Below are positions 1 through 12,372 of a DNA stretch of 64,000 nucleotides, piece after piece; the first letter of the stretch is position 1, and each line of letters opens with the position of its first letter. The notes beneath the pieces were generated by a model. The model had not been told where the DNA came from and searched no databases. It was given only the letters and a program-made list of their open reading frames with translations. This stretch comes from Sipunculus nudus. Taxonomy: Eukaryota; Annelida; Sipuncula; Golfingiida; Sipunculidae. The DNA is taken from the NCBI GenBank assembly GCA_026874595.1, contig CM049312.1, forward strand, positions 71,638,929 to 71,702,928, given 5' to 3'. The translations under genes and the position numbers were made by a program.

Positions 1-1204
1 TGTAGTTGCTATTCCTCACATATATAATTCATGATCTGGCAGCAAACAAAGGAAGCTAGGATTATAAGAAAGGAGGTAGAAGTATTCTCTTAAACCAATG
101 TACCCTCACAAAGTATATAAAGATCCTCCTCCGCAGGTCTTATTTTCCATTAATTAATCATCTGCAGAGGACATACTTATATCTATATGCCCGCCTTTCC
201 GTATATTGTTTCATTTGTTTCTCTTCTTCTTTTCTCTCCTAGGTTTAGAATTCTCAAAATATCAAGAAGAGATTGATTTGAAATGTATGGAAAGGTGACT
301 CATCTGAATAACTACCCAGTGCTGTCTGAGCAGTATTCCTATGTAGCTTTAAATATTTTCATGAGAAAAAAAAATGAATGAGAGATTCTTTACTCTGAAC
401 AACACTGGTTTGTTTGGTTAAGTCCACATAAAAATTTACTTTCCCGTCAGTTTACGAAACAAGAACCTCTTTTTAAAGGCGTTTTCATATAAAACGGGTT
501 TACAGCGACATTGTCAGGGAATACAGTCTATAAAACAAGGATTTGGTTTGTTTCTGTAAATTTATTTGCGCCTGGTCATGTTGGGTCTGATTTTAAGATG
601 CCCGACACAAGAGGTTCTGGTTTATCTGATCCAAGGCGCCGGCCCTGGGTCTCCCCGAGGGAAACATGATGAAATAAAGCCGATATTAGTTTCCGGTGTC
701 ACACAAATCTTCGTCTTCTAGTAAAGGGGGAGAGGAATAATCATTTATCCTGTTATACAAGCCATCTACATTGTCGCATAAATTCGTACTCTATGACTTA
801 AGGAAGAAATACAGATCATGTTTATATTTGCCTACATGCCACGATTTCTATTTTCTTCGTATTTCTCATTTTATTTTAAGTGTATATTTATTTTTGAAGA
901 ACAAGCCTATGCCCTTTGGGTAATACTAGAGAAAAGAGATATAAAGTCAGTCATGAAGACACTATATGCCATTACTTAGCCTTCTAGAATCTAGAGTTCT
1001 ATAGATACCCAAATTGACTTCAGCCCCTATAAAGGCAAGATTAATCAGTAAGGTACATATAAAGACTTTAAAACTTATATATACACCCTTGATCGAGCAA
1101 GGCCTATCCGCACCAGATGATAACCTCTCTATTATGTGAGTAATGAAATGAGAGGTCTCGAGGGAAAAATACATGGTGAAGACATACTACCGTAATTTGA
1201 AGGT
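1..1204. other. No gene recognised
   Basis: AT-rich non-coding sequence. A GC-richer patch at 600-660 has no clear frame or splice signals. Confidence 0.6.
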
Positions 1205-1400
1205 TTGGGCGTGGTGCAAACACGTTATTCCGCTCTACACTTTGAAGATACACATCCGCTTGCCACCAAATTCTTTCCTCAGACAGATTCTTGTCAGGAC
1301 GCTGTCCTCGGAGTACCTCTGTGTACTTCCCAGTACCCTGGCAGGTTTGTGTCTCCCAGTTTCTCGAAACTGCTCATGTGGCTGCCATTTTGTTTCATAC
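1205..1400 (+). repeat. Dispersed repeat D, copy 1
   Basis: The hallmark CCCAGTTTCTCGAAACTGCT, then CATGTGGCTGCCATTTTG, follows a GGACGCTGTCCTCGGAGTAC block. Five copies of this family lie in the window; the short open frames over it are not genes. Confidence 0.65.
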
Positions 1401-2984
1401 TCACTAACATCTGCATGTCGCAGGTTGCGTGTCAGAATTATAGATTTACTTATAGTAATAATTTACAAGGCACTGTAATGAACTGATTCATGATCGCCAT
1501 GTACTTTTTTCTCCTAAATGACCGTTATATATCTGTGCCTTGCTCCAAAAGATAAAAAAAATAACATTGGTCCAATATGGAATGAGTAACGTTAATGCGA
1601 AGACGATACGTGTATAAATATCCTGGAATATTCAGATACTAATGTGGTGGATCTGGAAATTTATCGTTCTACTGTCATTTGGCATCATTTATTTCTAGGG
1701 TGAGCAATGCTCTGTCATAGAACAATACGTTTATGTTTATTCCCAGAGGAAGACCTCGTCCTATAGAGAATTATGTGATAGACCACCAAGACAGTCCATA
1801 CAAACTATATATAGATAGTGAATTATTTTTATTCACGGCCTGCGCTATGCTGCTGACTTACGGAAAATTGCCCCGGTAGCGAGTACCATTCATAAAAGTG
1901 ATGTGCCCTTTCCACCACTAATTTTTTTCATACGAATTTCAGAACCAGGTTCCCATTTATATCCCAATATTTAAGAAATTTTTTTTATTTTTACAAACCG
2001 AAGAAATATCGCAACATTTCCAATCATAGGATATCTTCTTTATGGCAGCAATGATTGTATTTCATGGACATTTTCTATTCTGCACAACATGCGGGGGTGG
2101 CACGATGGCCCGTTTAGCCATTTGTCGGTGCACTAAAACGGTAAAGTAAACGGTTTATGGGAAGTCGGCTCCTTGTGTTCCAGAAATCTTCAATGTGTCT
2201 TTTTTTCTGGCCCTGTACATTTTGGAAATGATAGCTATTTGAAGTGGTAGAACCAGTGCGGTCTACAGTTGCCAATGGATTGATTGCTATTAACTACACT
2301 GTGAACAGGACAGATCTTTTTGGTAACGACCTTTAGCTAGGGTCTTATCGTAAGAGAACAGGGGCTACGACCTTTCACTCACAAGACTGAACCATTATAC
2401 TACATGTTGACTCTTTGACTCTGTGTAATGAGGTCGCGAACAAGACACAACAGTTAATAGGATCTTCATATGATTTATTGTAGACCTTACTTACAAAGCC
2501 AAATATGCCTTAAACCTTAACTAGTTGGCATTATTTATCCTACATGCTGTGAAAATGAAACTTTTAACACGATTCCATAGACTCATGTCATCTTTATGAA
2601 CCAAAGCATGAGAAGTATTAATCTAAAAAGGTTAAAACTGGAAAATCGGGAAATTCTCGTGTTGTGCACAAACCCCCTTAATCCTTTGCCTTCCTTAACA
2701 CAGTTTATTGCTTGCCAGAAATCTTCGATTTCGGCAAGCATGTAGGTCAGTTCCATATGTCTGTTTGTAACGATGTCTGTCTGTCTCCTGTCTAAAATGC
2801 ACTGTTTTGCAGCGATCGCTTTCAAACTTACACAGTTGATAAAAAAACAAAAGTCCTTTGACCGTTATTGACAATAATAAAGAAGGATCCAGGGTCATGG
2901 AAAAACTTCGAAAATTTATTTTTCGTCATAACTTCGCTAATATTAGTCCTGTCTTCAAAAGTGGGCTTTATTTCTTCCCAAGGG

Positions 2985-3720
2985 ACTTTTCCATAAACTG
3001 GTTTAGCTGACTGGTCTCAACCTTGTGTCACTTTGTCAATATGTTTGTGTGTTAGTCAGTAGTCCTCAATTTCGCCTACCTGCTGGTTCTTGCATCTTAA
3101 AATTAGCAATGTAAGACCACAGTTTTGCAGGAATCCTTTTGATATTGGTACATCTTATGTCTTACAGTAATATCTCGAAACAGATTTTTCTTTTTCTGAA
3201 AATAGCCACTTGGGGGCAGTGCAGTTGAAACACTACAACATATTATTTTCTGACCATATCTCCAAAACTACAAATCTTACTTACATAAACTAAAGCTCAT
3301 TTTGTTTCTCTTCTGCTTCTCCATAAGCTTATCTAGTCAGCTTGTATCTCAAATTTGTCACTTTGTCAGTATGTTTGTCTGTTTGTTAGAAGTCCTTAAT
3401 TTCGCCTGCATTTTTTGGCTTATAGAAATATCTCGTAAGTGATTTTACATTTTCGGAAAATAGCGGCTAGAAAAACTACAACATATAACTTTTTGGCCAT
3501 ATTTCCAAAATAAATGACCTGTCCTGCATCAATTATAGCTCATTTTGTACATCTCTTATTTCTCTATAAGCTTATTTAATCATCTGTAATCTCATACGTG
3601 TTACTGTCAGTATGTCTGTCTGTTTATCAGTTTCCTTGATTTTGCATTCTTGCTTGTTTTTTTTTTTTCTTATATTTAGCATTCAATAGGCCAAAGCTTT
3701 GCAGGAATTACTTTGTTACT
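2985..3720. repeat. Diverged tandem repeat, 240-330 bp unit
   Basis: Three units begin near 2991, 3321 and 3563 at CCATAARCTKRTTTAGTC-like sequence. They share TCACTTTGTCAGTATGTTTG, TCTGTTTGTTAGAAGTCCTT, AATTTCGCC, TATCTCGAA and AACTACAACATAT. Drifted and non-coding. Confidence 0.7.
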
Positions 3721-5012
3721 TACACATATCGTATATCGGGACGATTTCTTGAAGCTGTATGTGTATTTATTATAGGGCAAAGATCAAGGTCATCATAAAA
3801 TGTCAAAATCTTATTTCGATGAAAACTGTGTCAATAATATATTGGTCCTATATTCACAAGCTATGGCTCGTTTCTTCCTCTTCGTCACTGTTCATTCATT
3901 TGACTGTTTCTACATCATTTCCGGCAAGCGCTCGACCTCTGGTCGTCTAGGTTTTTACCGTTGGTGGATGAAATATGGTAAATATTTAATGCAGACTCTA
4001 CCCTTGTACCCATCACTCTTGACTTGTATTTGAAATGAACCTGAATGGTTGTAAAATTCACTTTCTCCAACCATGGAACATAACTCTTGCCCCAACATTC
4101 GTTGTTAATTATTTATACGGCTGCGCGGTCAAACAATACGCATTGATTTGGACAAAAATTGGTTCTCGTGCCTGGAAATAAAAGGACTCTTCAAATAAGA
4201 ACAATAGCCTTTGTACGGTTGCTGCCGTAAAGTCTGTGGCCAAGTAGATAGTTTATTAGATTTCTATTGTCAAATGTTGTCCGGTGTGATGATGACAACC
4301 GATCTTTACGGTAAAACTTCACAATTATGTGCCTTTTCCCCAAGAGGAACTGTTTCCCTTTGTACGAATCACAAAGTCCGACAACAGTCCTTGAAATTCT
4401 GCGGGTATATATTTGCTCACAACTTCAAAGACTGAATGTACGTTTAAAGTATTCCGGCACAAAATTGGGTCTGTGTTTCCCTACATAACACCAGCACAAG
4501 AGGACAGCTTTCGCGGCCTATTTTATCAATATAACGGACGCTTCTAGTTCCTGCATCTCTCAATGAAAACATTGAAAGGAAGGAAAGAAAACATTACACT
4601 TTAGATAAATTTTAACAATATATTAATAATTTTATGTTTGGTAAACTACAAGTATCTTTCATACAATAGGAACGGATATACAAATGGATGCAAGTAATTC
4701 ACAGTAGTGCCCTCTTAAAGTAACATGCATAAACTATATATCTTAAATTCGAAAAGAAATTGTAGGTTCAGTGAGTTAATACAATGTATATACATGTGAA
4801 TGTGTTTCACAACAGTTAGGCGGATGGCATTTACGTCCACACTGCCTTTCGAGATACGTTCGGACAAAACCAAATGAGTTATCTGTGTCGCAATGTATCT
4901 TAGAGATATATTATTTAAACAGTGTATTATGTTGAAGCTATAAGTTATGCCACAGACTGTTCTGTACCCTGACCTCATCAGATCCGAGCTCCGATCTATT
5001 CTGTCGGCCATG
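3721..5012. other. No gene recognised
   Basis: AT-rich sequence with only short chance open frames and no repeat match inside the window. Confidence 0.6.
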
Positions 5013-5106
5013 TCACGTGATATCCGCCAAATTTACAGCCGGGCAACACGCGATAGAGATCATGGCTGACAGGAGAAAAGCTGATAGTACAGAGACAGGC
5101 TTCAGG
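5013..5106 (+). CDS. Candidate promoter plus first coding exon
   Basis: ATG at 5062, in a good context (GAGATCATGG), opens 15 codons, MADRRKADSTETGFR, ending at 5106 directly before GTGAGA, a reasonable splice donor in phase 0. About 45 bp upstream is the palindromic E-box TCACGTGA (5013-5020), and the stretch between has several CpG and no TATA, as in many TATA-less promoters. The N-terminal peptide is charged, without a signal peptide. No downstream exon could be joined to it, so it stays a hypothesis. Confidence 0.33.
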
Positions 5107-5462
5107 GTGAGACAATTGTAATGTCTACTGCAGATATCTGTCCAGATAAACGCTTGTACTTCGCGTTTGTTTCCTCCGGAATGGTCAAGAACAGGCGAGA
5201 CATGATATACAGAGGATCACTCACCGCTTATCACTGCCTGCGCCGGCATCGGGACTGACCTAGAGTCAGCAATGATGGAATGTAATTTAGTGTCCTTGCT
5301 GCTGAAGCGTGTTCTACATCCCTCCTATCTGTAAGCATGTCTCTACTCATCTGTAAACATCTGTCTCTACTTGGATGAACTTTAGAAGAAATCCGAAGAC
5401 GTTAACTTTAAACTTTATATATAATTTTTATATAAAATATGAAGAATTCTAAAATTTGTTTC

Positions 5463-5465
<3 letters not shown>

Positions 5466-5494
<29 letters not shown>

Positions 5495-5497
5495 CTC

Positions 5498-5537
<40 letters not shown>
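5466..5537. repeat. (TA)n then (TAA)n microsatellite
   Basis: About 13 TA units, a short break and about 11 TAA units. Confidence 0.95.
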
Positions 5538-6504
5538 GTGTTTCTCCATACGAAATGCCTTGCTTTTGAATTTGTCGTAATTTTACTTGAAATGGGGACT
5601 AACTGTATACTGAGGGGTTAACATTTACGTTGATTGTCTCGACGAAAAACGGTCGGAGAGGATTTTATGAAAAATTGGCGTGATCTTAACAGCATATCCC
5701 ATGTATAAGGAGCGATGCATGCATATCATAGCAAAGGCGAGTGCAGGGAAGTCAAAAAGACAACTGGAGTCACGGGAAAAAGTGTGAAATAACGGCCAAA
5801 TACAAAAAGGTGAAGTAAAATTTATGAGAAACTTTCAAATGCCTAAATACCGGATTTGTATCAAATTATATTCCTTCAGCGCATTGCCACGCCATATCGA
5901 TTGCATCTCAAACTCTCTTCATTCGAAATGAAGAGTTATAATATCCTGCTCAAATAATGGCCATGGTGGTAATTGTTTGCCACACAAGGTAGAAGCGCTA
6001 AGCTCAGTGGGGACGGAAATATGTAATTTATATCTATACTGGATAAAAAGCTATTTTCTGCTTGCATCCCGTAAAGGTTCTCTGTAAAAAAATGAGAAAC
6101 AATAATATGATATAATTGCCTAACTGATTCCCATGCCATATATGTCTCCAGTTTAACTGTTTTGCATGATATCACCTGTATAACTGAACTTTTGTTTAAT
6201 TTGGTTCTGTTTACAGCATTGATTATCTATAGGAGTATTGAATTATTGCAGTTATCTAACTGCTCAGGATTTATTTCGTTATACGGTTGATCGTGATAAG
6301 AACTTCATTAGTCCCAAATTGGTGGGTCACATTTTAGGGTTGTTTAACCAACCTATACACATAACCTTAAGGCAAGGTGTATTGACTGAATCTGATTTTT
6401 ATAATGCAGACGTATCTAATTCTTAAGCTAAGTATGTACATAAGCAGAGTTCCATTTCGGTTTTGGACTGAGGGACAGGGCGGTCGCCGATGGTCATTTT
6501 ATTT

Positions 6505-6785
6505 ATTATCCAATGCGCAGTGTCTACCGCACCTGCATGTCCTGGTATGTAATCAACGCGCATTGCTGGGTCAAAAGACCGAGGAACCTCCCAAAGACGC
6601 ACTCGCAAGTGAATGATGCTTGGCTGTGAGGTACAGCCTTCCGATTAAGCCTGGTGAGCACTCACCCTGGGTTGGGGCCGACGGTGAAAATCTCACCGCT
6701 TTTCGGCTGTGATTTGAACTCACAACCTACCGACTTTGAGGCCTGTGTTCTACCTCTAAACAATACAGGCCGGTAGAAGCTCCTC
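6505..6785 (-). mobile_element. SINE family B, copy 1
   Basis: On minus: a tRNA-like head with A box near TTGTTTAGAGGTAG and B box GAGTTCAAATCAC, then a body with TCACTTGCGAGTGCGTCTTT and GACCCAGCAAT. The body aligns with 44690-44990 and 34755-34845, the head with 22783-22858. Confidence 0.7.
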
Positions 6786-7801
6786 ATTGACGGGCATCAA
6801 AGATCCAAGATCGGTATCCAAACATGATCAGTTTTATGATTACTTTATCTGCGCCACAGAAAAAGTAGCTCATATTACTTAAATAACGGGATGAATAGTC
6901 CGCTGGAGCAGGTGTATAAGAAAGAGAAGAAATTATATTCATTACGTTAATACTTGGTCACGTGACCTGACATCTCGGGAACTGAAACATTCCTTCTGGT
7001 AGGGGCGCACCCGGAATTCCGACTTTGACGTCATGACCTCCATTTCGACTCAACCGCCAACAGACCAGCGTTCCACATATTGGTGAGCACACATTTATAT
7101 TTGCCCACTGGAGATAGCTGAGTAGTACTTGCACATCTCTGCTACAAACATTTAGTTCAGACGTTAGGGTGGTGGTTTGAGTCATAGATCTGTTTAAGAA
7201 GAAATGGGTTTGAGTATTTTACTCTGAATCAGCAACTGAACTATCAGTTTCGACCATAAAATTAGTGTAAATCTGTACGTACATCTGTGTTGGTATGACG
7301 AGCACCTAGCTCGTAGCTCATCCATTGAGTTCAATGGTTAAACAGGACTGTTGATCTAGCGCAAATATCGAATTAGAGAAAAAAACGGGAAAATGCGGTC
7401 GACGATTTTGCACTCCGAGGTATCTTAGAAATCCTAATAAAAAAAATATTTAACCTAACTATCATTATACGAGTAAGTTATCCAACCACTGTAACCTGTC
7501 ATGCAAACGGGGTGGCTGGATTAAGCGTTTTGGGCCAATTCGTGTAATATAAGTTGCTGTGGTTTGCTATATGTTCGCGAGGGTTACAAATTCTCGAAAA
7601 AGGAAAAAAATCGAGGAAGTTTCGTGAGTAACTCACCGATGCAATCAGCACAGGTGATAAGCATGTACGTCACCCATAATTTAGGCGTCAAAGTTTTAGA
7701 GCAAAACTGCTAGGTTTCCCGTAAATCACTGATTCACAGTATGAAAAATATTACGTATTTGATAAGTTTGTCAGTAAAACGTCTTATATATAATGTGGTC
7801 A

Positions 7802-7804
<3 letters not shown>

Positions 7805-7847
<43 letters not shown>
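7805..7847. repeat. (TA)n microsatellite
   Basis: About 21 TA units. Confidence 0.95.
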
Positions 7848-7850
<3 letters not shown>

Positions 7851-9429
7851 GTTCAATGTATATATACCCGGTGTGTTTGTTCAGTGGTGAGAACCCACAT
7901 GAGACCTTTTCGAACACTAAAAAGTGAAAGATCGCGAAAAATTTGACCCGCAAATATGAAGCCAACCACAATATTTAAAACTACGCCTAAGGCATATCGT
8001 GGGTGCGAGTCGCGTTTTTGAGCTGATGTGGGCTTGGTATCATTTCACGTGGTTCTCTGGCTTCCTTTGTTGTTTCATTGGTACTTTGATTCATTCCAGC
8101 TGTAGACAGACCTAGACTCCAGCTCTGGTTGTATACCAGAACGTCTAACGAAGTTTACACTTGTGGGAGAAATGTTGCTCTTACCTGTGTTAACGGAACC
8201 AGGTAACGTTCCCACAAATCAAAACATAGTTAACCAAGCCGTCGTAATCAAATCTGTTGAAAAACCTGAGCTGATCTGGAAATAATTTACTTGCATAAGA
8301 TACAGTTTCTTCTTGAGTACATCTTTGCCTGCTGCTTTTGATATTTTGGCGATGAGGACGTTTAAAAAAATGTGAGATATGCATTTCTTTAAAAGTCTTT
8401 GCTTTCAAATAATCAACGCTCTCTTATTTAAGCTGGCATGGTTCTCTTGTATTTTTGTGAATCAATAAGTTTATCTATAGAAATTGTAACTGAACTTCCA
8501 CTGAGGGGGGGCAGTTTTTTCATTTCTTGATAGATTGTTCTATAAATGTCACGATTTATTAAGATTGTCTTGATCCTGATACAGGTGACGTAACAATTTC
8601 GGCTTTTTACATGTAATGAGAGTGGCAGAAGACCAGTCGGCGGACAGATGAGGACGTCCAACATTTCAGGTTATCCTCCGGTCATTTGAAATCATTTTAT
8701 GATTACGGTCTGGTCTAAATTCAAGTTACCCCCGATCTGTTCTAATTACCCCTAGATAATTTAACTTTATGATGCATTTTTATGCTTTTTACTCGTGATA
8801 TATTATTTCATTTAACCTCGTGAAAGATATGAAATCAATCTATCAAAAATATACTTGCCACAAAATGTTAATTAAAATGTTGACCTTATTTATATTGACT
8901 CATCCAATTCGCCAAAGCGCATGACACATTACATGCAAATATATGTTATACAAATATTCAGACTAATTTGGGAAATCAGGAAGAAAGAAAATATATGAAT
9001 TTAAAGTAAAGAAACAACTGTTACGAAGAGGTACTCTGAAAACAGAGGGGGTATACTGAAATCGATATCAAGTTATCCCCAGGTACCCCAGTATTAAGAA
9101 GGGGTAACCTGAAATCGCTACACCGGTGAAGTAATCGAAATATAATAAAAAGCAATGTAACGTAACTGGAAATGCAGAGAAACCTCTGTTTGCAGGTAAT
9201 GAGGAACAAAAAAACCCAAACAAACAGATACGGATGAAAACATAACCTCCTTAGAAAAGATAATCAGAAAACTAGATATGTATAATTGGTATTCGTAACT
9301 GGGCGATAATGGGGAAACGGCTATCGAGTATACTGTCTTAGAAATAAGGTAATGGTTAATGTGAAAAATAGATATTAAAGGCAAATCTGTGACACTGGAC
9401 TAATACTGTGCTCAAATTTCAGCTGTTAA

Positions 9430-9640
9430 AAAATCAACCAATTTGGAGATCTAGCGCAATCAAAATAGTGAAGAAAAAAAAATCGACGATTTGCATTAAG
9501 GAGACTGAAGGACCGACTTTTTTTAAACCAAAACATGAATATAGAATAAATTCATCAATATTGGGACCTCCGTCCCACGGCCGGGGGGGGGGGGGGCGTT
9601 TAAATATACCTTCAATATAACCGACATTTTACCTTAAGCT
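9430..9640 (+). repeat. Repeat fragment with G14 run
   Basis: GATCTAGCGCAATCAAAATA and AAATCGACGATTTGCA resemble 7355-7415 (GATCTAGCGCAAATAT, TCGACGATTTTGCACTCC). It ends in GGCCG followed by G14 (9583-9596). Family unknown. Confidence 0.4.
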
Positions 9641-10410
9641 CCTGGAAATGTAACCGGCCTTTAATCTAATCCAGGTTTACGGTTTAAACAAGTCCATTCA
9701 ATTTGATGTATATCTTCCTGTTAATTGAGCATCTGAACGCCCTCACCGGCCACTCAGGAATTCTACGTGCAGTTTGTGATTCTGCATCAATCATTTTATA
9801 CAATCTGGATTCTCCTCATGTTTAATATTAATCATGTTCTTCATATTTTCCACAGGTTGTTGCACCATGTTATTGCTAGGAATGAAATATGGTGAAAGAT
9901 TAATATGGCCCCTTCCAAACTACTGAAATCCGCTAGTACTTTTTTGTTTCTGTTTTATTTTCATGTAAATTCTTCAGTGCTTAACGGTGATTTTCAAATT
10001 AGAAAAACTAAGTCACTGCATGATAAAGTATAATATCGCAGCCAAAATATATTTTTTGCTATTGGATCCCTTACAAAAGTAATGGTGTGATATAGAAGTG
10101 AAAGTAGCTTTAATTGTAACTTCAACCGTTATATATTGATGCGTAATTATAAAACCATATCAAGTCGCTTATACTTCAAGAATGAAATAAAGCGATTTTT
10201 CAGGTTATGGAATAATATGTGTACAAATGGATAAAATTAGAAGAAGTATCCGAATTGAAAATGGTATTTGGAATATGGATGGCACTGTCTATTACTTAGT
10301 GATGATGAAGAAAGCCGCATGACATGACACGTGTTGTAATCTTATACTCCCTTATTTACAGAGTACCGTTCGTAATCATGTGTTAATTTATGCCAATTGT
10401 TTATTTACGT

Positions 10411-11228
10411 CCACAAGAGTACGACTCTGCTGCTTTTTGGTTTATGGACGTCACAATCTAACCCCCACAATGTACCACAGCTTCAACTTACACCAGCGGG
10501 GTTAGCCGCCGACGTCGACGCAACAGGTTCAGGTTTCTGTTGCGTCGCCGGCCCACCAAAGGGCTAACTGGGGTAATAACACGATACGATCTGTTACTCT
10601 TAGAAAGAAAATTAAATAAAAATATTTCCTATGGTTTTAGCAAACCAATGTTCACATAATGTTGTATGTCGAAAGGCCTGTAATAAAAAAATAACCATTC
10701 TTAAAAGAATGAAGCACCTGTAACATCAACAACTGATAGTATTTGGCCAGAGAAAATTGAAGCATTAACAGCCCCGGTAGACATCTTGCATTTGGTGGCA
10801 GTCCTGTATAAGGCTTTAGCCCTGTGTACTACTATGTTCATATTTTAACTTCCTTGGTGCAAAATAGGGCTGAGAAGAGAACAGGAATGTTTTCTAGTGG
10901 TCAAATATACAATACACATAGATGTACTGAACATTAATCATGGATATATGTTAAATCTCACAGTTGTGTATGGAGTGTTATAATCAGTTAACTGCAGGTG
11001 CAATCTACGGACTCCACAATGCGTCATTCACTGAAAAAAAGCAATTGAGGAGTTCATTCTTATTGGCTACAGCGGGGTAGGTTAATATGTAATGAAGAGG
11101 GTATTGCAGTCCGTTCAAACATGGTGGATCAGAATTTCTTCAAAGCTCATACATATACATGGGTGTATTTTAGAAGAGGACAAAGAAAAATGTTGTAAGT
11201 ATATGCATGTGAATATAAATAGAAGTTG
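10411..11228. repeat. Dispersed repeat E, copy 1, split by an insertion
   Basis: GAGTACGACTCTGCTGCTTT at 10418 and GCAGTCCGTTCAAACATGG at 11106 match 46615 and 46724 of the second copy. There the two parts are ~110 bp apart, here ~690 bp. The extra ~570 bp (10500-11070) is flanked by CAGCGGGG on both sides, an apparent 8-bp target duplication. Confidence 0.65.
10500..11070. mobile_element. Insertion inside repeat E, flanked by CAGCGGGG
   Basis: The segment lies between direct repeats CAGCGGGG (10493-10501 region and ~11071-11078) and begins TTAGCC and ends GGCTA, a 5-bp inverted end. Near its left end is a strong hairpin (10501-10568). No coding capacity; the element class is unknown. Confidence 0.45.
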
Positions 11229-11683
11229 TTTTCAAGAAATTACGCTCCTAACGCAGTTATACACTGCCGTAGTCCAAGACAACCTTTCGTGTAACCGCTG
11301 CTTTTCTCTGGGCTTGAACACAAAGGTGCGCACAAAGCACAGCATTGTTAACAAACCACTGAAAGCGTGGTATTGCGTTGTACATCCAGGCCATTCCGCT
11401 GTTGGTTTGATTTCACCGGGACACAAACTCTCAACGGTCTGATTCTTGGCCCTGTGCCAGAACGGGTGATATCAGACCAGTGGGACCGGTGTTGCACGTT
11501 TAACATTTGGGCTGGATGCACAATGCAATATTACGCTTTTAGACAGTGGTCTGATTACTGGGCTCTGTGCCCACCCTGGTGTCCTAACCTATAGAACCTT
11601 GTCATACAATGCAGCGGTTACACGAAAGAGCGCCCGGAACGACTGCAGTGTATAACCACTGCATAAGGAGCGTATCTTGAAAT
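11229..11683. mobile_element. Foldback element with long inverted arms
   Basis: The outer ~72 bp on each side are inverted copies: TTTTCAAGAAATTACGCTCC inward to GTGTAACCGCTG against CAGCGGTTACAC outward to GGAGCGTATCTTGAAAT. The complementarity continues inward (GGTATTGCGTTGTACATCCA at 11371 against GGATGCACAATGCAATATTA at 11515), so nearly the whole 455 bp can form one hairpin. No coding capacity. A clear target duplication is not seen. Confidence 0.75.
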
Positions 11684-11993
11684 ATAACAAGGTGTAGGAC
11701 ATAACCTGGTCGGTAAGGCGTTGTACTTGGGACTTGACGTAGCCTCAATGGCATAATGGCGAAATCTCGTTATAGAAATAAGAGATTAACTCTAATGTCT
11801 TAACGACAAGTTACTACTTCTGGATTTTCTTAACCCGTGCACATAAAACCTGAAATCTAGAAGGCTTAATAATAATAACTTAGCAGTCTTATCCTTTAAC
11901 ATTGATTTTAAAGTTTGACCGTTGAGACAAGCAGTCCCGGTTGTTCCACAGTATTTATCAGGAAGAGATTCGTTTCGAGAAGATACGAGCCCT

Positions 11994-12030
11994 GGCGGAA
12001 GAGCCAATGACGTCATCAGATTGTGTTCCG
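11994..12030. promoter_or_regulatory. Compact ETS/CCAAT/CRE-like cluster
   Basis: GGCGGAAGAGCCAATGACGT and then CATCAG contain an ETS-like GCGGAAG, a CCAAT box and a full palindromic CRE TGACGTCA within 25 bp. Such clustering is typical of short TATA-less promoters. No adjoining gene is identified; a minus-strand open frame overlaps it. Confidence 0.35.
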
Positions 12031-12318
12031 GATGATTGATCATGAGACCTGCACGACTTCTGTGTCATGTAGGCCAGACAGCGCGTCAGACCTTTCAGAA
12101 CAAGCCCTCATCGTCTACACCGGTTCTGTTTAATTATTCCCCGACCTCGTGACCTACAGTAATCAATTCAGGACAGCTACCCTAACATCGAGGACCTCAC
12201 ATATAATATCAATGTCGTCACATATGGGTCAATATTTGGTCTGTCCCGTATACGGGCATAGTAAACGCTGGAGATTCCTCTTGAGTTTAAGACACTATCT
12301 TTCCGTGCCTATAGATTC

Positions 12319-12321
<3 letters not shown>

Positions 12322-12369
<48 letters not shown>
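12322..12369. repeat. (TA)n microsatellite
   Basis: About 24 TA units. Confidence 0.95.
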
Positions 12370-12372
<3 letters not shown>

